From assembly GCF_002797495.1 (NCBI RefSeq), contig NZ_PGEZ01000001.1:1178001-1242000 (forward strand): DNA of 64,000 bases, in the 5' to 3' direction. The position numbers were made by a program, and so were the translations under genes. This document shows positions 24,005-30,202 of the stretch, in pieces; positions within the stretch are counted from its first letter, which is position 1; every line of letters starts with the position of its first letter. Source of the stretch: Mumia flava (lineage in GTDB: Bacteria > Actinomycetota > Actinomycetes > Propionibacteriales > Nocardioidaceae). The notes under the pieces are model-generated. The model did no database searches, was not told the origin of the DNA, and saw only the letters and a program-made list of their open reading frames with translations.

Positions 24005-24652
24005 TCACAGTGAGGGCGGGACCGACGGCCCGACGACGGCAGCGATGGCGCGGCGCGCATGCGCGGCAGCATCGCGCTCGCCGAGCTGGATCGCCACGTT
24101 GGTCGCCGTCAGGATCGCATCGATCTGGAATGCGGCCAGGCCCGCGTCGGCATCCGTGACCCTCGGTCGGGCCGCACGCACGTGCGACGCGAGCAGAGCG
24201 AGCCACGCGCGCCGCTGGGTGAGGAGGGCGTCGCGGACCGGGCCGGGACGACTGTCGAACGCAGGCAGATTGGCCGACCAGAAGCACCCCCCTGCGAACA
24301 ACGGACCCTCCGCGTACGCGATCCAGCGGTCGACGAGCTCGCTCAGCTCGGAGAGTCCACGCCCCGCACCACCCGGCCGTACGACCGCGTCGACGAACGC
24401 GTCCCGTGCCGCCGCGATCGTGGCGAGCTGGAGATTCTCCTTCGTGGTGAACAGGGTCTGGATGCCGGACTTGCTCAGCCCGAGGTCCGACGCGAGCCGG
24501 CCGATGCTGAGCCCGTCGAGACCGTCGAGGGAGGCCAGGTCGACCGCGTGCCGGGTGATCCTGCGCCGGGTCTGATCCCCTCGACGCCGGCGACCGTCCG
24601 TCCGCGGGGTGCGCGCCCCGTCGCGTCTCTCGGCGGCCTCTCGCTCGCTCAT
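24005..24652 (-). CDS. TetR/AcrR family repressor
   Basis: 215 aa from ATG 24652, with GAGAGG seven bases upstream. The DNA-binding domain has a basic lead (RRRRGDQTRRRITRHAV) and HTH LSIGRLASDLGLSKSGIQTLF. The C-terminal part resembles TetR_C_16-like regions (FVDAVVRPGGAGRGL, AGGCFWSANLPAF). It diverges from a SnoaL-like gene across a 73-base gap that holds a perfect 20-bp palindrome, so autoregulation and control of the neighbouring operon are likely. Confidence 0.9.
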   Translation of the reverse strand: MSEREAAERRDGARTPRTDGRRRRGDQTRRRITRHAVDLASLDGLDGLSIGRLASDLGLSKSGIQTLFTTKENLQLATIAAARDAFVDAVVRPGGAGRGLSELSELVDRWIAYAEGPLFAGGCFWSANLPAFDSRPGPVRDALLTQRRAWLALLASHVRAARPRVTDADAGLAAFQIDAILTATNVAIQLGERDAAAHARRAIAAVVGPSVPPSL

Positions 24653-24665
24653 CGTGCGACCTCTC

Positions 24666-24695
24666 TTGCATAATACGTACGAACGTACGTATGTT
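24666..24695 (+). promoter_or_regulatory. TetR operator between -35 and -10 of the SnoaL-DUF3237 promoter
   Basis: A perfect inverted repeat of 9-bp arms around AA, ATACGTACG-AA-CGTACGTAT, lies at 24673-24692. TTGCAT at 24666 and TATGTT at 24690 could be the -35 and -10 boxes with 18-base spacing, so a bound repressor would sit inside the promoter. On the other strand TATTAT at 24675-24670 may be the repressor gene's own -10. Confidence 0.8.
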
Positions 24696-24725
24696 ATCAC
24701 CCAGTGCTCCGGATGGGGAGGAACC

Positions 24726-25181
24726 ATGGACGAACGCGCGATGCTCGACCTGGCCGTCGGGCTGGCCGAGGCGAAGAGCCGACAGGACGTCGACGCGGCT
24801 CTGCAGCTGCTCCACCCCGCGATTCAGCTGGAGGCCCCGGCACTCGGAGGGCGAGCGCAGGGACGGGCGGAGAACGAGCGGGCCCTGCGCTGGTTCTTCA
24901 CCGTCTTCCCCGACTACCGCGTGGAGCTGGCGGGACACGCCGCCGGCGCAGACGTGCTCGTCTGCTGGGGCACGGCGCACCTCACGATGAGCGGGGACCG
25001 GCTGGGCGTCCCGGCGGACGGCGCGCGCGTCGACCTCCCGGTGACGATCCGCTTCACGTTCGCCGACGGCCTGATCGCGAGCGAACGCTTCGACTTCGAC
25101 CTCGCCACGCTCTGCGCGGGCTCGGGCGCGTCGACGGACGCCGTCCGGGAGCGGCTGTTCGGGACGGAGCGGGCGGCATGA
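24726..25181 (+). CDS. SnoaL-like (NTF2-fold) protein
   Basis: 151 aa from ATG 24726, with a strong GGGGAGGA four bases upstream. The N-terminal helix has LAVGLAEAKSRQDVDAAL, followed by LHPAIQLEAPAL, RAENERALRWFFTVFPDYR and IRFTFADGLIASERFDFD. This is the polyketide-cyclase/ester-cyclase pattern of small alpha+beta barrels. It may cyclise, hydrate or bind a small molecule. It is under the palindromic operator and coupled to the DUF3237 gene. Confidence 0.85.
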   Translation: MDERAMLDLAVGLAEAKSRQDVDAALQLLHPAIQLEAPALGGRAQGRAENERALRWFFTVFPDYRVELAGHAAGADVLVCWGTAHLTMSGDRLGVPADGARVDLPVTIRFTFADGLIASERFDFDLATLCAGSGASTDAVRERLFGTERAA

Positions 25182-25624
25182 CCGCGCCGACGATCCATCC
25201 CGACCCACGCATCCGTGACGTCGCCCCGTTCAGTACCGCGCTGCTCTTCGACATCGTCGTCGACCTCGAGCAGCCGCTGTCGTTCGGACGCGGACCGCAG
25301 GGTCGCCGCATCCTCTTCGGCGCCGCGGGCGGCTCCTTCGTCGGCCCCCGGATGCGCGGCACGGTCTCCCCCGGCGGCGGGGACTGGACGACGTTCGACG
25401 ATGACGGCACGATGCGGCTGGACGTCCGCCTCGCTCTGGTCACCGACGACGGCGCCCGCATCCTGGCGACGTACCACGGAGTCCGCGCCGGCGACTACTT
25501 CCGGACCGTCGTGCGCTTCGAGACCGGCGCCGAGCCGTACGCGTGGCTCAACGAGGTCGTCGCCCTGGGGTCGGGATACCTCGTCGACGACGGCGTCGCG
25601 TACCGCGTCGAGCACGTGCTCTGA
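25178..25624 (+). CDS. DUF3237 family protein
   Basis: 148 aa from ATG 25178, which overlaps the previous TGA (ATGA). Family marks are RRILFGAAGGSFVGPRMRG, GGGDWTTFDDDGTMRLDVR, GARILATYHGVR, YFRTVVRFETG and YAWLNEVVALGSG. DUF3237 proteins form a small barrel and are often beside degradation or resistance genes, with no proven reaction. Coupling to the SnoaL-like gene suggests they act on the same compound. Confidence 0.9.
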   Translation: MTAPTIHPDPRIRDVAPFSTALLFDIVVDLEQPLSFGRGPQGRRILFGAAGGSFVGPRMRGTVSPGGGDWTTFDDDGTMRLDVRLALVTDDGARILATYHGVRAGDYFRTVVRFETGAEPYAWLNEVVALGSGYLVDDGVAYRVEHVL

Positions 25625-25684
25625 CCACGTCTGCTCGGCGCGCCCCGGCGGACCGGCTCGTACGACCCCGGCCGTGACTGCGCC

Positions 25685-25987
25685 TCAGTCGCGCAACGGT
25701 GAACCGAGGACGTCGAAGCGGAGCCCGCCGTTCTCGCCGGACAGCAGCGGCATCGCCTCCGCGATCGCCGCCTGGACACTGGCGAGCTGGAGGGAGGCGC
25801 GGTGTGCCTCCTCCGAGGTCCACAGCTCCGCGACATAGACCATGTCCGGCTCCTCGTCGTTGACGCCCACCTCGTAGAGAAGGCACCCAGCCTCCGCCAG
25901 GTCGGCGCTACGCCGCGTCAGCATCCCCACGAGCTCGTCGCGTCGTCCCGGGTGGGTGCCGAGTGTTCCGATGTTCGCGAACGTCAT
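25685..25987 (-). CDS. Antibiotic biosynthesis monooxygenase (ABM) family protein
   Basis: 100 aa from ATG 25987, with TAACCT seven bases upstream. The dimeric alpha-beta barrel pattern is FANIGTLGTHPGRRDELVGML, DLAEAGCLLYEVGVNDEEPD, MVYVAELWTSEEAHRASL and the final helix. The family includes cofactor-free quinol monooxygenases such as YgiN. It diverges from a TetR gene 95 bases away that may control it. Confidence 0.87.
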   Translation of the reverse strand: MTFANIGTLGTHPGRRDELVGMLTRRSADLAEAGCLLYEVGVNDEEPDMVYVAELWTSEEAHRASLQLASVQAAIAEAMPLLSGENGGLRFDVLGSPLRD

Positions 25988-26082
25988 GATCAGAAGGTTA
26001 TGCGCGGCCACCGACAGGGAACCCGCCAGTCGTCGCGGCCCCGGCGTCGGCTCCACCGCCGCCGGCGTGGGAGCATCGGGGC

Positions 26083-26703
26083 ATGGCGCTGAGCCGGTAC
26101 GACGTGCTCCGTGAGGCGATCGCGATCCTCGACGATCGTGGCCTCGGCGACCTCACGATGCGCAGGCTCGCCACCCGGCTGGACGTACGGCCGAGCGCGC
26201 TCTACTGGCACTTCGCGAGCAAGCAGGAGCTGCTCGCCGGCGTCGCCGACCGCCTGCTCGCCCGGATGGCGCCGGCGACCGCGACGGCCTGGGACGTACG
26301 GACCCGTGAGCTGTGCACGCACCTGCGCGACGCGCTGCTGGCGTACCGGGACGGAGCCGAGGTCGTCGCCACGTCGTACGCCTTCGCACTCGGAGCCCAG
26401 GCGCCGTACCGCGCGCTGGCCGACGCGCTGATCGACGGCGGCCTGACGCGACAGGACGCGGAGGCCGGCGCGTCGGTCCTGCTCCACTTCGTCTTCGGCT
26501 ACACCGTCAACGAGCAGCAGCACCTCCAGGCGGCCAGCCTCGGCGCGATCCCGGGAGGAGAGCCCGACGCCGTCGAGGGTACGGAGCGGTACACGAGCGC
26601 GGCGTTCCTGCGTGGCGTCGACCTGATCCTCGACGGTGTGCGCAGCCAGCACGGCACGGCACCCACGGACGACGCACCCCGTACGTCCGACGAGGCGCGC
26701 TGA
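26083..26703 (+). CDS. TetR family regulator with tetracycline-repressor C-terminal domain
   Basis: 206 aa. HTH: LTMRRLATRLDVRPSALYWHFASKQELL, read here as LTMRRLATRLDVRPSALYW plus HFASKQEL, the TetR(D)-type form with WHF. The C-terminal part (TSYAFALGAQAPYRALADAL, FVFGYTVNEQQ) matches TetR_C. GAGCAT lies six bases before the ATG. It is divergent from the ABM gene. The effector is unknown. Confidence 0.9.
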   Translation: MALSRYDVLREAIAILDDRGLGDLTMRRLATRLDVRPSALYWHFASKQELLAGVADRLLARMAPATATAWDVRTRELCTHLRDALLAYRDGAEVVATSYAFALGAQAPYRALADALIDGGLTRQDAEAGASVLLHFVFGYTVNEQQHLQAASLGAIPGGEPDAVEGTERYTSAAFLRGVDLILDGVRSQHGTAPTDDAPRTSDEAR

Positions 26704-26706
26704 GCC

Positions 26707-26973
26707 TCACTTCCTGCGGCTGCGGATCCGGCGCTCGACGCCCCAGTAGACGATCGCGCCGACCCCGCTGAACACCAGCAGCATGATCCACAACGGCCAC
26801 GTGAAGTCGAACCACAGGAACTCGAAGCTCACCTCGTCGGTGTTCTGCAGGATGAAGAGCAACGCCGCGAGCGCGATGACCGCCGGGATCCCGAACCGGC
26901 GAACCTGCTCCGAGGTCACCTGGGAGGATCCCGGCGTGCGCTCGGGATCCTGTGACGGGGCGGGATCGTTCAC
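26707..26973 (-). CDS. LapA-domain small membrane protein
   Basis: 88 aa from GTG 26973, chosen because AGAGG lies 7 bases upstream; ATG 26988 and 27006 are in-frame alternatives. A soluble Pro/Gln/Glu-rich N-terminus leads to two membrane helices (PAVIALAALLFILQN and WPLWIMLLVFSGVGAIVYW) separated by TDEVSFEFLWFDFT, the LapA signature, and a basic end (RRIRSRRK). LapA-like proteins are involved in envelope assembly in enterobacteria; the actinobacterial role is unknown. Confidence 0.88.
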   Translation of the reverse strand: MNDPAPSQDPERTPGSSQVTSEQVRRFGIPAVIALAALLFILQNTDEVSFEFLWFDFTWPLWIMLLVFSGVGAIVYWGVERRIRSRRK

Positions 26974-27087
26974 GGGCTGACCTCTCATTCCTGGCTCGTG
27001 GACCACCCTGTCAGAACGAGTCGGTCCACGCAGAGCCCGGCTCTCCCCAGGTCGCGTTCCATGTGCGTCCCGGGCTTCCCCCGAGGT

Positions 27088-27104
27088 TCGAACAGGTGTA
27101 CGAT
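27088..27104 (+). promoter_or_regulatory. Likely LexA (SOS) box overlapping a -10 box
   Basis: TCGAACAGGTGTACGA at 27088-27103 matches the actinobacterial LexA consensus TCGAAC-N4-GTTCGA with one mismatch. The hexamer TACGAT at 27099-27104 overlaps its right half and fits a -10 box for the HNH gene 40 bases downstream. A bound LexA would block transcription. Confidence 0.8.
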
Positions 27105-27143
27105 TAGAGGGAGTCGGACGGATCGCGGCGAGGAGGTGCAGGG

Positions 27144-28607
27144 ATGACGCAGAACGTCGACGCAGCCGGCGACGCGCGGAGCGCGCCGGACGTGGGCGCG
27201 GTGGTCGACGACCTCGCCGACGTCACGCGGCGGATCATCGACCTCCGAGCCTCGACCGACGGCCTCGACCGCGACGACGTCAGCCGTCTGATGCGGGCGG
27301 TCCATGCCCTCGAGCGCGCCGGCCAGGCGTTGGCCCTCGACCTGACCCGACGCGCGTCGCGGACGCGACCGGACCGCGCGGACGCCAGCACCTCCACCTC
27401 CGGATGGTTGAGCCGGCAGACCGGCGCGTCTCGACAGGAGGCGGGCCGGGACGCTCGGCTCGCCGAGGACCTCCCGGACGTCGCGCCCCAGACGCACCGT
27501 GACCTGGCCGACCCCGATCTCTCGAAGGAGAAGGCCGAGGTCGTCGCCGCTGCGATGCGCCGCGTCCACGGGCGTCTGAGCCCGGACGAGCGAGAGCGGG
27601 TCGAGTCCGATCTGCTCGCGAAGGCACGGCGCTACGACGTGGTGACGCTTCGGCGTGCGGCGAAGCGCGTCCTGGAAGCCATCGACCGGGAGTCGGCGGA
27701 CCGCGAGGAGTCGGCGACGCTCGAGCGGGAGGAGCGCGCCGCCCGGCGCCGTGCCGCCGTCTGGCTACGACCGCCGGACGGGGACGGCATGGTCAACGGT
27801 GGCTTCCGTCTTCCGGAGCTCGAGGCAGAGATGCTGCGCACGGCGCTCGAGGCGCGGACGGCTCCGCGCAGTCCGGTCGTGGCGGGTGGCGCGGCGGGTG
27901 CGGTTGGCGCGGCGGGTGCGGATGGCGCGGCGGGTGCGGATGGCGCGGCGGGCGGTACGGCCGGCTCGGTCGGGGCTTCGACCAGCACGTCCGACCGCGA
28001 CGCACGGGACTATCCGCAGCGGCTCGGCGCGGCGCTCTGCGATCTCGTGCGGGTGTTCCGCGACGAGCGCCAGCACGGCGGGACGACGGCGACGGTGGTG
28101 GTGACGACGGATCTGGAGACGCTCCGCGGCGAGATCGAGCGAGCGGGCACCACCTCGGCTGGCTCCCGCGTGTCAGCCAGGGAGGTCCGCCGGATCGCCT
28201 GCGACGCACGGATCATCCCCGCCGTTCTCGGCTCGCGCGGGCAGGTGCTCGACCTCGGGCGCAGTCAGCGGCTGTTCAGCGCGGCGCAGCGGACCGCCCT
28301 CGCTCTGCGGGACGGCGGGTGCGCGTTCCCCGGTTGCGACCGGCCTTCATCGTGGTGCGAGGCACACCATCGGACGCCCTGGTCCCAGGGCGGCAGCACC
28401 GATCTCGAGGACGGCGTGCTGCTCTGCGGTCACCATCATCGGGTGATCCACGCAGGCGAGTGGCAGGTGAGGTTGGCGCGCGACGGGCTGCCCGAGTTCC
28501 TGCCGCCCGCGCGGATCGACCCCCGGCGACGCCCACGGCGCAACGACCGGTGGCGACCTGTCACCCACCCAGCAGCGGCACGAAGCGGTACGCACCGTGC
28601 CGCGTGA
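27144..28607 (+). CDS. DUF222-HNH endonuclease domain protein (13E12-like)
   Basis: 487 aa with AGGAGGTG before the ATG. The N-terminal DUF222 region (about 20-230) is helical and charged. A low-complexity linker of Gly-Ala-Asp repeats (GAAGADGAAGADGAAGG) spans about 245-275. The C-terminal HNH motif is CAFPGCDRPSSWCEAHH, TPWSQGG and LCGHHHRVIH. Such proteins resemble the mycobacterial REP13E12 group, several of which are DNA-damage induced. The upstream LexA-like site agrees with this. The 3' end overlaps the convergent methyltransferase gene by 47 bases. Confidence 0.92.
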   Translation: MTQNVDAAGDARSAPDVGAVVDDLADVTRRIIDLRASTDGLDRDDVSRLMRAVHALERAGQALALDLTRRASRTRPDRADASTSTSGWLSRQTGASRQEAGRDARLAEDLPDVAPQTHRDLADPDLSKEKAEVVAAAMRRVHGRLSPDERERVESDLLAKARRYDVVTLRRAAKRVLEAIDRESADREESATLEREERAARRRAAVWLRPPDGDGMVNGGFRLPELEAEMLRTALEARTAPRSPVVAGGAAGAVGAAGADGAAGADGAAGGTAGSVGASTSTSDRDARDYPQRLGAALCDLVRVFRDERQHGGTTATVVVTTDLETLRGEIERAGTTSAGSRVSAREVRRIACDARIIPAVLGSRGQVLDLGRSQRLFSAAQRTALALRDGGCAFPGCDRPSSWCEAHHRTPWSQGGSTDLEDGVLLCGHHHRVIHAGEWQVRLARDGLPEFLPPARIDPRRRPRRNDRWRPVTHPAAARSGTHRAA

Positions 28608-29229
28608 CCGTGACCTCCCCAGCGGCGTCGCGGACCACGCGAAGCATCTCGCCCCGGACCGGGATCACCATGATCCCCGGCGCCCCGACCTGCGCGACCA
28701 GCTCCTCAGGAAGGCGGTGTGGCTGCGCCGAGACGAGGATGCGGTCGTACGGCGCCCCGGCCGGCCAGCCGAGCTCACCCTCGCGCGCCTGGACGATGCG
28801 TGCCCGCCCGACCGCGGTGCCGTCCGTTCGCGCGGTGCCGTCCGTTCGCGCGGCGCCGTCCGTTCGCGCGGCGCGGGACGTCTCCGCCGCGTCGCGCGCG
28901 AGCACGCGGGCGACGGCGGCAGCGCCACGCTCGACCAGATCGGGCACGAGCTCCACCCCGACGACCTCGCCCGGCGCGCCGACCAGCACCGCGAGCAGAG
29001 CCGTGGTCCAGCCGGAGCCGGACCCGACATCGAGCACCCGGCCACCAGCGGGCACCTCGAGCAGCCGGAGCATCGCCTCGACCGTGCGAGGTTGGGAGTT
29101 CGTCTGGCCGTGCCCGATGGGGACCGGCCCGTCGTACTCCGCCGATCCACGCAGATCCTGCGGCAGGAAGTCCGCCCGCCGGACCCTGCGCATCGCCTCG
29201 GCGACCGGGTCGCGCGTCTCGACCATCAT
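28561..29229 (-). CDS. Protein-L-isoaspartate O-methyltransferase family protein
   Basis: 222 aa. PCMT pattern: VAEAMRRVRRADFLP, IGHGQTNSQPRTVEAMLRLL, GGRVLDVGSGSGWTTALLAVL (SAM motif I), YDRILVSAQPHRLPEELV and MVIPVRGEMLRVV. It uses SAM to methylate isoaspartyl residues in damaged proteins, or a related target. A unit of three (A/T)ARTDG repeats sits between motif I and the post-I strand, matched by an 18-base DNA repeat, an unusual surface insertion. Start could be ATG 29229 or 29226. Confidence 0.88.
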   Translation of the reverse strand: MMVETRDPVAEAMRRVRRADFLPQDLRGSAEYDGPVPIGHGQTNSQPRTVEAMLRLLEVPAGGRVLDVGSGSGWTTALLAVLVGAPGEVVGVELVPDLVERGAAAVARVLARDAAETSRAARTDGAARTDGTARTDGTAVGRARIVQAREGELGWPAGAPYDRILVSAQPHRLPEELVAQVGAPGIMVIPVRGEMLRVVRDAAGEVTVTRHGAYRFVPLLGG

Positions 29230-29237
29230 CGGTGTCC

Positions 29238-29245
29238 ACTATCGT
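29238..29245. promoter_or_regulatory. Shared bidirectional -10 element
   Basis: ACTATCGT serves both ways: TATCGT (29240-29245) is 7 bases before ATG 29253 on the plus strand, and GATAGT (29243-29238) is 8 bases before ATG 29229 on the minus strand. Both genes would be leaderless, and their initiation would be mutually exclusive. Confidence 0.55.
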
Positions 29246-29252
29246 TCACGGC

Positions 29253-29597
29253 ATGGACTGGCTGCTTCGCATCCTGCTCGTGATCCATCTGCTGTCATGG
29301 GCGTTCGTGGTGGGAGCCTGGCTCAGCCGGCTGCGCGCCCCGGTCCCGATCGCCAAGGGTGTCTCGCACGCCGCCGCGACCGCCCTGCTCACCGGCCTCC
29401 TCATGGTCGGCGTCCGCGAGATGGACGACCTCGAGGTCAACAACGCCAAGATCGCCGTCAAGCTCGTCGTGGCGATCGTCGTCACCGTGCTGGCGTTCGT
29501 CGCGCAGCGCCGGAACGACAAGGCTCCCGTCGGGATGGCCCACGCGATCGGCGGCCTCGCGACCGTCAACGTGCTGATCGCGGTGCTCTGGACCTGA
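29253..29597 (+). CDS. Small four-helix membrane protein
   Basis: 114 aa. Four hydrophobic segments: WLLRILLVIHLLSWAFVVGA, AAATALLTGLLMVGV, IAVKLVVAIVVTVLAFVA and AIGGLATVNVLIAVLW. A His in the first helix and the H in KGVSHAA are reminiscent of small CopD-like or heme-associated membrane proteins, but no family is certain. Nearly all of it lies antisense to the tail of the PGPGW gene. Confidence 0.75.
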   Translation: MDWLLRILLVIHLLSWAFVVGAWLSRLRAPVPIAKGVSHAAATALLTGLLMVGVREMDDLEVNNAKIAVKLVVAIVVTVLAFVAQRRNDKAPVGMAHAIGGLATVNVLIAVLWT

Positions 29598-30161
29598 CGG
29601 GCCTCCGCCGGAGCTGACGCCCCCCTCGTCACCGTCGAGCAGGTCGCCGGTGCGGGGCGGATCACCATGCTCGAGCGCGTCGGCGTCCTCGAACGCCTCG
29701 GCGTCGTCGAGCACCTCGGCGTCGTCGAGCGCCTCGCCACGGAACCGTCGCACGCTGTAGACGATCAGCGTCAGAGCGATCAGGCTCGACAGGATCATGC
29801 TCGTGCCGGTCGCCCACCCCTCGAACGGCAGGTGCGGCCCGAACGGACCCCACTCGGGAATCTCCGGCCCGATCCACCAGATGACGCCGAACGCCATGAC
29901 GCAGAACGCCGACAGGATGCTGGCGCCGATGCGGACCCACGTCTCGACCCCGTAGCGCGCCGCGTCGAAGGCCTTCTTCTTCATCGGGACGACCTGGCGG
30001 CGCGCCCACTCGTACCGGTTCGAGAGCACCGCCAGACCCGCGAAGATCATGAGCAGACCGGGTCCGGGCAAGACGAGCGCCGCGACGCCGGCGACGACGA
30101 GCATCCACCCGAGCATCTCCAGACCGGTCGCGCGCAGCCAGGACGCGAAGCTCCTCACCAT
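29295..30161 (-). CDS. PGPGW-motif membrane protein with run-on C-terminus
   Basis: 288 aa from ATG 30161, with GGGAGA six bases upstream. The core (residues 1-150) matches the PGPGW/TIGR02611-like family: LGWMLVVAGVAALVLPGPG, then LLMIFAGLAVLSNRYEWA, VVPMKKKAFDAARYGVETWV and two further helices. An acidic tail of LDDAEVLDDAEAFEDADAL follows. After about residue 190 the frame continues antisense through the neighbouring membrane-protein gene until TGA 29295; that part looks non-native. The ancestral stop was probably near 29600. Role unknown. Confidence 0.72.
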   Translation of the reverse strand: MVRSFASWLRATGLEMLGWMLVVAGVAALVLPGPGLLMIFAGLAVLSNRYEWARRQVVPMKKKAFDAARYGVETWVRIGASILSAFCVMAFGVIWWIGPEIPEWGPFGPHLPFEGWATGTSMILSSLIALTLIVYSVRRFRGEALDDAEVLDDAEAFEDADALEHGDPPRTGDLLDGDEGGVSSGGGPSGPEHRDQHVDGREAADRVGHPDGSLVVPALRDERQHGDDDRHDELDGDLGVVDLEVVHLADADHEEAGEQGGRGGVRDTLGDRDRGAQPAEPGSHHERP

Positions 30162-30202
30162 CGACGGTCTCCCGAAGAACACACCCCCAGCATGCCAGGG
30201 GT

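Noticed and set aside
27891-27965. Tandem Gly-Ala repeat in the HNH gene considered as a separate mobile repeat
   Set aside because: It is in frame and simply encodes a flexible linker between the DUF222 and HNH parts.
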